NCBI GenBank assembly: GCA_905478065.1
Contig: CAJQGZ010000132.1
Coordinates: 1 to 36,590, forward strand
Direction of reading: 5' to 3'
Length of the DNA: 36,590 nucleotides
Source of the DNA: an uncultured bacterium
GTDB lineage: Bacteria > Fidelibacterota > Marinisomatia > Marinisomatales > UBA1611
Shown here: one piece after another, positions 24,634-32,739 of the stretch
Numbering within the stretch: position 1 is the stretch's first letter
How the letters are laid out: each line of letters opens with the position of its first letter
The notes under the pieces: model-generated
What the model saw: the letters and a program-made list of their open reading frames with translations, nothing else
Told to the model about the DNA's origin: nothing
Databases searched by the model: none
Program-made: the position numbers and the translations under genes

Positions 24634-25386
24634 GTGGAAAATTTTTCAATTAAATTAAAAGTCTGGCGTCAAAAAAATAATAAAACTCAAGGAAAATTTG
24701 TCGATTATGATATTGATGATTTAAATGAGCACATGTCATTTTTAGAGATGTTAGATGTTTTGAATGAACGATTGATTTCTTCTCGAGAAGAACCCATTGC
24801 TTTTGAGCATGACTGTAGAGAGGGAATCTGTGGTAGTTGTTCTATGGTCATTAACGGCAAACCTCATGGGCCGCTTAAAGGAACAACAACATGTCAATTG
24901 CACATGTATCATTTTAATGATGGCGATAACATAACGATAGAGCCTTGGCGCGCAAAATCATTCCCAGTAATTAAAGATTTAGTTGTCGATAGGACGCCTT
25001 TTGATAGAATTATACAATCAGGTGGTTATATTTCTGTAAATACTGGTAGCGCACCAGATGGAAATGCGATACCTATATCTCAAGAAGATGCCTTGTATGC
25101 TTTTGATGCAGCTGCTTGTATAGGTTGTGGTGCATGTGTAGCCGCTTGTAAAAACGCATCGGCAAGTTTATTTGTTTCTGCTAAAATTTCACAATTAGCA
25201 TCTTTACCTCAAGGGCAACCTGAAAGAGATAAGAGGGTTGTCGCTATGGTAGATCAAATGGAAGTAGAAGGATTTGGTCACTGTACTAATACTGGGGCAT
25301 GTGAAGCAGAGTGCCCAAAAGAAATCTCACAAGAATATATTAGAAAAATGAACTGGGAATATCACAGAGCTAACATCAAGGGCTAG
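24634..25386 (+). CDS. sdhB: Succinate dehydrogenase/fumarate reductase iron-sulfur subunit
   Basis: Electron-transfer subunit of complex II, 250 residues, carrying three Fe-S clusters between FAD and heme. The plant-type ferredoxin domain has [11 protein letters not shown] and the fourth Cys in TTCQLHM. The C-terminal domain has [13 protein letters not shown] and [12 protein letters not shown]. It begins with GTG immediately after the sdhA stop, using the AGAGGAG around 24616-24622 as ribosome site. The last codon lies only 10 bases from the stop of the convergent tonB gene. There is no clear hairpin between them, so the two transcripts probably overlap at their ends. Confidence 0.96.
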   Translation: MENFSIKLKVWRQKNNKTQGKFVDYDIDDLNEHMSFLEMLDVLNERLISSREEPIAFEHDCREGICGSCSMVINGKPHGPLKGTTTCQLHMYHFNDGDNITIEPWRAKSFPVIKDLVVDRTPFDRIIQSGGYISVNTGSAPDGNAIPISQEDALYAFDAAACIGCGACVAACKNASASLFVSAKISQLASLPQGQPERDKRVVAMVDQMEVEGFGHCTNTGACEAECPKEISQEYIRKMNWEYHRANIKG

Positions 25387-25396
25387 CTAATAAATT

Positions 25397-26011
25397 TTAT
25401 TTTAATCTGAAGTTTACTGGGATTGATATCCAAACACCGACTGCTCTTTCTCTTTGCTTTGCGGGTCTAAATCTTGTCTTTCTTATTGCGTCCATTGCGG
25501 CTTCATCTAGTCCTGTGTTCGGTATTCCTTTTAAAATTATTGTCTCTTTTACTCGTCCTCTATCATCTATAAAAGCCTGCACAACAACAACGCCTTCAAT
25601 ACCTGCTTCTTGTGCTATCTCAGGGTATATTGGCCTTATTGCACTTATAGGCTTTGGCGGATCGTCATAAGGAATAAACTTTACTTTAGGTCCGCTAGGA
25701 GCTGGAGGAGCATCCCAAGCTTCAAAATCATCAAAATCTAAATCATCCAATGTCACATCATCTGCAATATCTTCATCGTCTGTAGGAACAGGGATTGATG
25801 GTCTAGCTGGAGGCGGAGTATTATCGATTTGTTGTGTCTGTGGGATGTCTATATTTTCAATGGCAATTTGTTCTACGTTTCCAAACTCCGATTTAGAAAC
25901 AAACCTAGGAAATATTAAAAACATAAAAACTAGACTAAATATTCCACAAAGACCAGCGACTCTTACTACGATAGGGTATTTGCCTTTAAGTGGGTTTGTA
26001 TTCAGCTTCAT
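25397..26011 (-). CDS. tonB: TonB-family energy transducer
   Basis: Inner-membrane-anchored periplasmic protein of 204 residues that carries the ExbB/ExbD energy to outer-membrane receptors. The N-terminal membrane helix is about residues 13-34 (IVVRVAGLCGIFSLVFMFLI). Residues 55-125 are Pro/Asp-rich (TPPPARPSIPVPTDDED) and span the periplasm. The TonB C-terminal domain is 120-204: PIYPEIAQEAGIEGVVVVQA, LDEAAMDAIRKTRFRPAKQR and VWISIPVNFRLK. Its start overlaps the exbD stop by one base. No TonB-dependent receptor is recognised in the window, so the cargo is unknown. Confidence 0.93.
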   Translation of the reverse strand: MKLNTNPLKGKYPIVVRVAGLCGIFSLVFMFLIFPRFVSKSEFGNVEQIAIENIDIPQTQQIDNTPPPARPSIPVPTDDEDIADDVTLDDLDFDDFEAWDAPPAPSGPKVKFIPYDDPPKPISAIRPIYPEIAQEAGIEGVVVVQAFIDDRGRVKETIILKGIPNTGLDEAAMDAIRKTRFRPAKQRERAVGVWISIPVNFRLK

Positions 26012-26421
26012 TAACGAACGAGTGTTTTTGTAGAGTAGTTAAGTTTTAAAGCATCAGCTTCGCGTAATTCTTCATGAATAGATGATATAAGTTCCATTTT
26101 TGCCTCTTCATCAGCTTTTAACGATACAATTAGCTGTGGGTCGGAGACCCTTTTTTCATACATTATTTTTGCTACATCTTGAACGGCAAACAACCTATCG
26201 TTTATTGAAACTAATCCTTCTTTAGATATCCAAATATGAGCAGTATGTCGTTTCCCTTTTAATTTTTCGATTTTTTCTGCTTTTGGAATATTTACGGGTA
26301 AACCAGAGTACTCACGCAAAACGGTTGTTACCATAAAAAATATTAGAAGCATGAAAATAATATCAGGCATTGAAGAAGTTGGTATCTCACTTGAGATTTT
26401 TGTTTTTCTTGAAAAATTCAT
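26011..26421 (-). CDS. exbD: ExbD-family protein, second copy
   Basis: Stator subunit of 136 residues with one membrane helix (SSMPDIIFMLLIFFMVTTVL) whose Asp22 is the likely proton-carrying residue. A periplasmic domain follows (HTAHIWISKEGLVSINDRL, PQLIVSLKADEEAKMELI). The small Lys-rich end fits the ExbD/TolR fold. It overlaps both neighbours by one base. It differs clearly from the other ExbD, so the pair probably forms a hetero-dimer inside the ExbB ring, as in other FCB bacteria with ExbBDD sets (inference). Confidence 0.92.
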   Translation of the reverse strand: MNFSRKTKISSEIPTSSMPDIIFMLLIFFMVTTVLREYSGLPVNIPKAEKIEKLKGKRHTAHIWISKEGLVSINDRLFAVQDVAKIMYEKRVSDPQLIVSLKADEEAKMELISSIHEELREADALKLNYSTKTLVR

Positions 26422-26819
26422 TAGTTCGAGTTAGCTATAGATATCTTTTTTGCATTAGCAATTTTTAGTTGGTCAAGAACGCGTATATAATCGCTGTAGT
26501 CTGTTTTTGGATGTGCTTTAACCGAAACAATTAATAGCGGATTTTTTGCTAATCTTTTTTTAACTATTCTTCCAATTTGTTCAACGTTGGTAGGTTCTTC
26601 ATCAAGGAGAACTTTACCCTGAGAGTTAATTAGGCAGTTTATTATATTCTTTTTTTGAATTTCGATTTCTACATCGCCTGCTGGAGGTAGGACTATTCCA
26701 AGACCTTTATCAGTGTCTATTGTAGTTGTAACTAGGAAAAAAACGAGTAACAAAAAGGCAATGTCTGCCATAGAACCCGTTGGGATTTCCCCACCCTTAA
26801 ATCGACGATTTCTAATCAT
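26421..26819 (-). CDS. exbD: ExbD-family protein, first copy
   Basis: Stator subunit of 132 residues. The N-terminus is RNRRFKGGEIPTGSMADIAF, with the ion-carrying Asp in MADIAFLLLVFFLVTTTI. The periplasmic part (INCLINSQGKVLLDEE, NPLLIVSVKAHPKTDYSDYI) is the ExbD/TolR fold. The gene starts 10 bases after exbB ends and shares one base with the next exbD. It works with ExbB to turn the proton gradient into movement of TonB. Confidence 0.93.
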   Translation of the reverse strand: MIRNRRFKGGEIPTGSMADIAFLLLVFFLVTTTIDTDKGLGIVLPPAGDVEIEIQKKNIINCLINSQGKVLLDEEPTNVEQIGRIVKKRLAKNPLLIVSVKAHPKTDYSDYIRVLDQLKIANAKKISIANSN

Positions 26820-26829
26820 TTAATAAGAA

Positions 26830-27435
26830 TTATTTTGTGTTCTGTAGGTACTCAACAATCTTAATGGACTGTTCTTCCATATCTAAAATAAGCTTATCAA
26901 TCATGGATACAAAAAAGTTTTGAGAAACTTGCATTATCATCGCAACAATTAATCCAAAGGCAGTAGTCAAAAGCGCTTGGGATATACCTCCTGCAACTAC
27001 TGCTGGAGAGATATCATTCGCCATTTTAATATCTTCAAATGCTTTAATCATTCCAACAACTGTTCCGGTAAATCCAAGCATTGGAGCAATAGTTATAACA
27101 GAATTAATCCAGATCATGTTTTTCTCAAGAAATGCCATTTCAAGCCCACCAGCATTTTGGACAGCTTTTTCGATTTCTTCTTTTTGTTTACCCATTTTAG
27201 ATAGGCCCGCGTAAAATATAGATGCAACAGGACCTGGTGCGCTTTCACAAAACTCTATTGCTTTTTCCTTACCAGAATCATCGTATGTCGTTTTTACATC
27301 TTCAAAAAACTTATCAGTATCAGAACTTGAGTTAATTAGTGAATATGCTCTCTCGCCAACTACAGCAAGTCCAAAGAGTAGTGCGATGAGAATTGGCCAC
27401 ATAAAACCACCACCTTGTACAAAAAAATCAACCAT
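26830..27435 (-). CDS. exbB: ExbB/TolQ-family proton channel subunit
   Basis: Inner-membrane protein of 201 residues with three membrane helices: about 9-28 (GFMWPILIALLFGLAVVGERA), 105-127 (INSVITIAPMLGFTGTVVGM) and 145-172 (GGISQALLTTAFGLIVAMIMQV). The segments APMLGFTGTVVGMI and QALLTTAFGLIVAM are the ExbB/TolQ signature. Unlike the MotA of this window it has no MotA C-terminal helix. The ribosome site GGAGGT (27441-27446) fixes the start. With two ExbD and TonB downstream it forms a complete TonB energy module. Confidence 0.94.
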   Translation of the reverse strand: MVDFFVQGGGFMWPILIALLFGLAVVGERAYSLINSSSDTDKFFEDVKTTYDDSGKEKAIEFCESAPGPVASIFYAGLSKMGKQKEEIEKAVQNAGGLEMAFLEKNMIWINSVITIAPMLGFTGTVVGMIKAFEDIKMANDISPAVVAGGISQALLTTAFGLIVAMIMQVSQNFFVSMIDKLILDMEEQSIKIVEYLQNTK

Positions 27436-27514
27436 GTAATACCTCCATTAATTATGAAACAATTTATTTTTTAAAAATCTATATAAGCAATTTAATTTAT
27501 AAACAGCTTATAAT

Positions 27515-29131
27515 TTAATTACGGTAACCCAAGAAAGCATCAGCTTCGTTAAAATATTTTAACGCTTCCGAAACTTGGTTATCTAGAAAAAGCCTGATGC
27601 TCGCTGACTCATCTTTTCCCCAGATGGTACCAGCAATTTCACTTTTAATTCTATTATGTATAAAAGATTGATCAACTAGAAGAGAATCAGAATTAAATGA
27701 AATCGAATCATTTTCTAAATAATCCAAAAATTGTGAATATATAGATTGGTTTACGTTCCAGGTTCTTTTAAAGTTTTTAAAATCCTTGTAACCTAAATCG
27801 TTCTGGTTAGCATATGTTGAAGAAAAATTAAAAATAGGTCTTTCTGGGTTTCTTAAAAGTTTTTGAGTCGTTTTTGTTAATTTATTTTTGTAAGGAACAT
27901 ATTTATCGGGGGTTATTCCACCTCCACCATAAACAGTTCGTCCCTGTCTAGTCTGATATTTTGGTCTTAGTTTTTTTAAACTATCTAAAACAGACTCTCT
28001 ATCGTTCGCATATAGTTCTTTGTAATATGTTAAGTCATGACCCTCTTCATAAGGGCGTTGTATTAGTCTCCCGCTAGGAGTAAAATATCTTGCCATTGTT
28101 ATTCTTATTGCGGCACCGCCTTCCAAAGGGAGCTGTCTCTGAACTAATCCTTTCCCAAAACTAGTTTCTCCAATTATTAGTCCTCTATCAAGATCCTGGA
28201 CTGCTCCAGAAACGATTTCACTAGCACTAGCGGAACCTCTGTTTATTAAGACAATTAAAGAAAAATCATTTCGTCCTTTCTGAGGGTCTGAAATAAATGC
28301 TTGGTTTGAATCTGATATTTTCCCTTTAGTATAAACTAAAGTATCCCTTGTGGAAATAAACAAGTTAGAAACTGCTGCAGCTTGCTCCAGATACCCACCA
28401 CTATTACCCCGAAGATCAAATACTAGCTTTTTAAAATTTTGCTTATCCAATTTATCTATAGCTTTATTTACTTCATCAATAGTCGTTGCTGAAAACCTTC
28501 TCAATAATATGTATCCAGTTTCTTCATCGAGCATAGTGGCAGCCCCTACGCTGTATATTGGGATGTCATCTCTAATAATCGTAACATCAAAAGGTTCCTC
28601 AAGTCCTATGCGCTGAATAGTTATGTCTACTTTAGTGCCTTTCTTACCTCTTAGTTTTTTAACAACTTCATCTTTTGTTATTTTGTATGCATCATCCCCA
28701 TTTATAGCAATAATTTTATCTCCAGATTGAAGACCGGCATAATCCGAAGGGCTGTCAGGGACTGGTGATATTACTGTTATATAGCCATGGAGTATATCAA
28801 ATTCAATTCCTATTCCTTGAAAATTCCCTCTAAATAATTCGTCAATGTTTTCTTGATCTTTCGCTGGTATATAGGTTGAATGAGGATCTAATTCTTCCAT
28901 TAATCCATGGAATGCACCATCCATAATTTTATCCATGTCGACATCATCAAAATAAAAATGATCAACGTAAGAAATGATTTGTTGCATGACCATTATCTTA
29001 TCTTTTAGGACTCTGTAGATGTTTTTATTTTTTGAATAAGCCTCTGGCATAAAAATTAATATTGCAAAAACGAAGCCAAATAGTGCAGATGTCACCATAG
29101 GCCAGAGACGAGTGACTTTTTTTTCGGACAT
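27515..29131 (-). CDS. S41 family C-terminal processing peptidase (CtpA-like)
   Basis: Membrane-anchored periplasmic serine protease of 538 residues. A signal anchor lies at 10-32 (WPMVTSALFGFVFAILIFMP). An N-terminal helical part (40-90, FHGLMEELDPHSTYI) precedes a PDZ domain (about 105-185, GIGIEFDILHGYITVISPV, AGLQSGDKIIAING). The S41 core follows: KLVFDLRGNSGGYLEQA, the catalytic serine S302 in RGSASASEIVSGAVQD, and the catalytic lysine K327 in GETSFGKGLVQRQLP, 25 residues later as in E. coli Prc. A C-terminal extension from about 400 is specific to this type. It sits 27 bases downstream of the outer-membrane protein gene and upstream of exbB, so it is probably co-transcribed with both. 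Confidence 0.93.
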   Translation of the reverse strand: MSEKKVTRLWPMVTSALFGFVFAILIFMPEAYSKNKNIYRVLKDKIMVMQQIISYVDHFYFDDVDMDKIMDGAFHGLMEELDPHSTYIPAKDQENIDELFRGNFQGIGIEFDILHGYITVISPVPDSPSDYAGLQSGDKIIAINGDDAYKITKDEVVKKLRGKKGTKVDITIQRIGLEEPFDVTIIRDDIPIYSVGAATMLDEETGYILLRRFSATTIDEVNKAIDKLDKQNFKKLVFDLRGNSGGYLEQAAAVSNLFISTRDTLVYTKGKISDSNQAFISDPQKGRNDFSLIVLINRGSASASEIVSGAVQDLDRGLIIGETSFGKGLVQRQLPLEGGAAIRITMARYFTPSGRLIQRPYEEGHDLTYYKELYANDRESVLDSLKKLRPKYQTRQGRTVYGGGGITPDKYVPYKNKLTKTTQKLLRNPERPIFNFSSTYANQNDLGYKDFKNFKRTWNVNQSIYSQFLDYLENDSISFNSDSLLVDQSFIHNRIKSEIAGTIWGKDESASIRLFLDNQVSEALKYFNEADAFLGYRN

Positions 29132-29157
29132 TATACTTAAAGAATAGTTTGAGGGAG

Positions 29158-30042
29158 CTATAGACCTAGATATAACATTGTTCTGAATGTTACACCTCTG
29201 AGAGTATATTCTTCTGAGTCTCCAATTAAATATCTACTATTAAGTTTCCAGCGACCTTGGCCTATAGTACCTTTATTAAATCCAGCACTAATTCTTAAGC
29301 CAACCCTGTCAAGAAGTTGCCATTTAACGGCAACGTACGGTTGAAAATTAAAAAATGTTCCGCTAAGGTCTGACATAACACCAGGAGCATTTGCAGCATT
29401 AAAACCTGCAATAGGGGTTCCAGTATCATCTACAGCATAATAATACATCAGAGTAGAGTCAGTACCATCAGCATTTACTTCCCATTCTTTTGACCCGTAG
29501 GAAAAATCAAACATTTCGCCCCATTTAGGGTTAGCAGCATATTGATCGATAGATAAATTTAATCGTCCTAGTCCCATCATGGCTCCAGCAGAGATTTCAA
29601 GATCTTGAAAAACTGGCATTACGTATTCAATGGATGCGGCTCCTAAGGCAATGGTTATTTTAGCTTCAATTGATGGATTAAAATTTCCATCATAAGGCAC
29701 TTTGGTTTCATCTTGATATCCAGGCTCACCGGTATCTACATATAATTGAACATTAGTTACTGTACTAATACTTGAGCTGCCAACTCCAGCATAACTTCCG
29801 ATTCTCCATTTTCCAGTCATGTGAGCGAACCCTTCTCCCCCATGCACCACAAAAGGGGTATCAAATTGATTAGAGTTTAACCCAAGGCTTTTTAGTAAGT
29901 CTGTAGCTGGGAATTTTTCGACATTTATGTACATCGGACTATATCCGATGCCACCACCAAAAAAATCTGTAACTGGATATAAATCAAATTGACTATGTCC
30001 AGTAGATAGTAAAATTGTAATATATGTTAGTATTTTTTTCAC
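29158..30042 (-). CDS. Outer-membrane beta-barrel-like protein
   Basis: Exported protein of 294 residues. I choose a GTG start at 30042: a strong GGAGAGG lies 9 bases upstream and it gives a clean signal peptide (VKKILTYITILLSTGHSQF). A longer in-frame version from an ATG at 30081 adds 13 charged residues in front. The mature part has alternating strands rich in Gly and aromatics (FFGGGIGYSPMYINVEKF, KWRIGSYAGVGSSSISTV, ASIEYVMPVFQDLEISAGAMMGLG, FFNFQPYVAVKWQLLDRVGLRISAGFNKG), and it ends in TFRTMLYLGL, a typical barrel C-terminus. The family is not recognised. It leads the operon that continues with the S41 protease and the ExbB-TonB genes. Confidence 0.8.
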   Translation of the reverse strand: MKKILTYITILLSTGHSQFDLYPVTDFFGGGIGYSPMYINVEKFPATDLLKSLGLNSNQFDTPFVVHGGEGFAHMTGKWRIGSYAGVGSSSISTVTNVQLYVDTGEPGYQDETKVPYDGNFNPSIEAKITIALGAASIEYVMPVFQDLEISAGAMMGLGRLNLSIDQYAANPKWGEMFDFSYGSKEWEVNADGTDSTLMYYYAVDDTGTPIAGFNAANAPGVMSDLSGTFFNFQPYVAVKWQLLDRVGLRISAGFNKGTIGQGRWKLNSRYLIGDSEEYTLRGVTFRTMLYLGL

Positions 30043-30111
30043 AGTATAAGACCTCTCCGCACGTATTTGAAATCTAACCAATTTATGTACTATAGACTAA
30101 ATACAAAAGGA

Positions 30112-30140
30112 ATTATATATCAAATTTGATGTATAAAATG
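30112..30140 (-). promoter_or_regulatory. Possible promoter with palindromic operator for the outer-membrane protein operon
   Basis: On the minus strand a perfect -10 TATAAT lies at 30117-30112, with a weak -35 (CATTTT, 30140-30135) 17 bases away. Between the boxes sits a perfect 12-base palindrome, ATCAAATTTGAT (30119-30130), where a repressor would block transcription. The leader to the GTG at 30042 would be about 60 bases. Confidence 0.4.
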
Positions 30141-30256
30141 CCTAAACTAATTTTTGGGCTTTTTCTTGGAAAAAACGGTGCTTTAACCTATATTTTTTGC
30201 TAGAGTAAACGAGGTAAGGGAGTTTATTTCTATATTCTCCTGTGAAATAGACATGT

Positions 30257-30278
30257 TTTGACCTAAATAATGGTCAAC
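30257..30278. promoter_or_regulatory. Inverted repeat upstream of the FG-GAP gene
   Basis: TTGACC (30258-30263) and GGTCAA (30272-30277) flank eight A/T bases. Extending to TGTTTTGACC and GGTCAACACA gives 9 of 10 pairs. It overlaps an upstream ATG (30270), which favours the ATG at 30294 as the real start. It could be an operator or an mRNA hairpin. Confidence 0.35.
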
Positions 30279-30293
30279 ACAGAAAGTATAATT

Positions 30294-32726
30294 ATGCGGA
30301 AAAATAATAATATTTTTGGTAACTCCGGGTATTTGCTAGTACTAGTTTTGTGCTACGAGTTTTTATCTGGCGGCCAACTAAATAGAACTAGTGGTCTCTA
30401 CGATCTCGATGGTGATGGTCGTAAAGAGGTCCTTGTTATTAATAGCTCTGATAGAAGAGCATCATTGATCGAGTTTCAAGGTGAAGTGATAAGTGACACT
30501 TTGTGGACCTTTATGCTACCGGTTGGAACTTACTTTACAGACGTTGCTGTATTAGACATTGATAAGAATGGGCAACCTGACTTAGTAGCAACTTCAAAAA
30601 TTAATGCAGACAGTAATAATGATGGATGGTTATATGTATTTCAAGGGACACTAAGCGGTTTTTCAAATGAGCCACTTATTTCAGAATCATCTGGGCTCAA
30701 ATTAAAAAATATTCGACCTCTTAACCTCTCAAAAGTTTATGGGCTGTCAAACTATCTTTCTGTGTCTTTTGGAACGCCAGTTCGAAAGACATTGATTTTT
30801 CAACCTCAAATACAAAATAATCGGTTAAATATTAAAAATCCTAAGATGCTTTCAGACCCTTTAATTCAAAATGGATATGGGCATATGTATTCTGGTGGAT
30901 TTAGTTCATACGGAGGTAATTATGTTGCACAATTTTCAGCGGAACTAAATACTTTAAAGGTCTCCGTTTTTAATTCGAATAATAATTTTAAGCATGTTAA
31001 TACTGAAATTTTAAGCCTTGGTAAAGCTCGTGGTATTATTGGCGCGGAAGTACAGGCTTACAATAATTTGAAAAAAGGTGAAGAGGGGCTACTCATCCCT
31101 TTTAGAACCGGAGAGGTTAAAATTCTTAATTTTCAAAATGGTAAAATTAGTTTGGTAGACTCTGAATTTTCCCATGAAGAATTATTTTTAGAAATGGAAA
31201 ACCCTAATAAATATGAGATCTTAGATTTAGTTAGCTCAAGAATTGAATCTGGATTTTACAATAAAACAATTACGAAAGATGATTACAGTCAGAATAGAAA
31301 AGATAAAAATGCTGGAATTAATAGAAAATCTATAGATGGGCCAACTTTAGTTGACTACCTTAATGAAGCTGGAATTGTTAAAAAGTCTAGATCTCAAGAT
31401 AAAGTTGACATTCCCAATCAAAGTGCAGATATGAATAGTAAAATGTGGGCGGCAAAAGCTTCTGTAAAAGTAGAGCAAATAGATTCTACCTTATTATCAT
31501 TAACGGATTCTGTTTTTACAAACCCAATTCCAGATGAAGATAAAGAAATTGCTTTTCATAAGACTGTATTCGGGTCTTCTGACTCGGTTACTATTGCAGA
31601 AACTTGGGAAGACACACTACGAAACGTTTTAGTGCCTGAATCAATTAACATAACACAAGAAGATGAGGATGAAAAAAACATTGATCTTTACTATGTTATG
31701 GCGATGACTCCATCAAAAGGGAGTCAAGACAGATATGTTTTTGATGGAGAGGCGCCATTTGGAATCAATGTAACACAAATTCCGCCTATGGGTGAAGCAA
31801 CACACTTTCAGCATAGTGTATCTGCAAATACGAATTTTTTACGTAGAGGTAACGATTATGACTTTGCTTATACTTTAAAAGAGCAAGTATCTGATAGTGT
31901 AACGACACTTACAATGGTTCATGATATGCAAACTAATATAATATTTATGTCGATTTCCCCTGAGGTTGATTCTATTTCTCAATCTTATCAACCAGAAGCA
32001 TTTGATCCTAAATTATTTGAATTCCCTGATTATTTTTTCGAAGGGTTTCCAACTAGTTTGGGGATGGACTTTAAAGATAAACTTATAAAATTTTCATTTG
32101 ATGATTCCGGAGATAGTGTTAATTATCAAGGTCTGTATTTATCCTCAACCACACCATCAACTCCATCTCAATCATTAGCTGTGTTTTTAAATGAGGGGAC
32201 ACTTCAAGCAATTAGAGGTGAGGTAAAAGTTCGTGAAAATGGTTCAAAAAAAATAACTACTCAATTTGACATATCTGGATACTTACAGCCAGCAGCAATG
32301 TTCTCCAGGCTTATTCAGGAAGAGTTTTCAGATTCGCTTAAAACAAACTTATTGCAAGGTGCTTATCTTGAAGAGCCTCTTTTTGGCCCAAATGGGAAGC
32401 TACCGAAAGTATCTCATGAAAGAAGGCTTCCTGAGGCGCAATTTGACCAAAAAAATCCAAAAATTCCTGTAGATCCACTTAAAGGGATTTACCCTGAGGG
32501 TCAAGGAGTAACCACAAACTCTAAGGCGAAAACAGAGATTGCTGCACCCGATCCTCAAGAACCAGTTGATGTTCCAGCCTCTACAGACATAGAAACTTTA
32601 TCTGATACTTTAAAAATGGAGAGTGCTAAAGTTGTACCAGATTCTCTAAACAGAATTAATATTGGCAACGACAATCTTCCTGAATCGGTAGACCCAGACA
32701 CTAATAATTCTGGAATTAAAAAATAA
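30294..32726 (+). CDS. Large exported FG-GAP-type protein
   Basis: Exported protein of 810 residues from the ATG at 30294; an ATG at 30270 would add eight residues ahead of the basic MRKNNN. The hydrophobic segment GYLLVLVLCYEFLSGG is the likely signal. The N-terminal third resembles FG-GAP/VCBS beta-propeller blades with calcium-loop motifs LYDLDGDGRKEVLVIN and VLDIDKNGQPDLVATS. Later parts (about residue 380 on) are acidic, Ser/Thr-rich and beta-rich, with no family I recognise. The C-terminal 120 residues are Pro-rich and disordered (KIPVDPLKGIYPEGQG, AAPDPQEPVDVPA). The next gene, with similar blades, starts 13 bases after the stop, so the two are probably one transcript and one cell-surface or periplasmic assembly. 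Confidence 0.75.
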   Translation: MRKNNNIFGNSGYLLVLVLCYEFLSGGQLNRTSGLYDLDGDGRKEVLVINSSDRRASLIEFQGEVISDTLWTFMLPVGTYFTDVAVLDIDKNGQPDLVATSKINADSNNDGWLYVFQGTLSGFSNEPLISESSGLKLKNIRPLNLSKVYGLSNYLSVSFGTPVRKTLIFQPQIQNNRLNIKNPKMLSDPLIQNGYGHMYSGGFSSYGGNYVAQFSAELNTLKVSVFNSNNNFKHVNTEILSLGKARGIIGAEVQAYNNLKKGEEGLLIPFRTGEVKILNFQNGKISLVDSEFSHEELFLEMENPNKYEILDLVSSRIESGFYNKTITKDDYSQNRKDKNAGINRKSIDGPTLVDYLNEAGIVKKSRSQDKVDIPNQSADMNSKMWAAKASVKVEQIDSTLLSLTDSVFTNPIPDEDKEIAFHKTVFGSSDSVTIAETWEDTLRNVLVPESINITQEDEDEKNIDLYYVMAMTPSKGSQDRYVFDGEAPFGINVTQIPPMGEATHFQHSVSANTNFLRRGNDYDFAYTLKEQVSDSVTTLTMVHDMQTNIIFMSISPEVDSISQSYQPEAFDPKLFEFPDYFFEGFPTSLGMDFKDKLIKFSFDDSGDSVNYQGLYLSSTTPSTPSQSLAVFLNEGTLQAIRGEVKVRENGSKKITTQFDISGYLQPAAMFSRLIQEEFSDSLKTNLLQGAYLEEPLFGPNGKLPKVSHERRLPEAQFDQKNPKIPVDPLKGIYPEGQGVTTNSKAKTEIAAPDPQEPVDVPASTDIETLSDTLKMESAKVVPDSLNRINIGNDNLPESVDPDTNNSGIKK

Positions 32727-32739
32727 ATATTTTTGTAAA

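Noticed and set aside
30287-30292. Perfect TATAAT before the FG-GAP gene, with TTGACC at 30258
   Set aside because: The spacer would be 23 bases and transcription would begin inside the gene after the only sensible ATG, so it cannot be the promoter of this gene.
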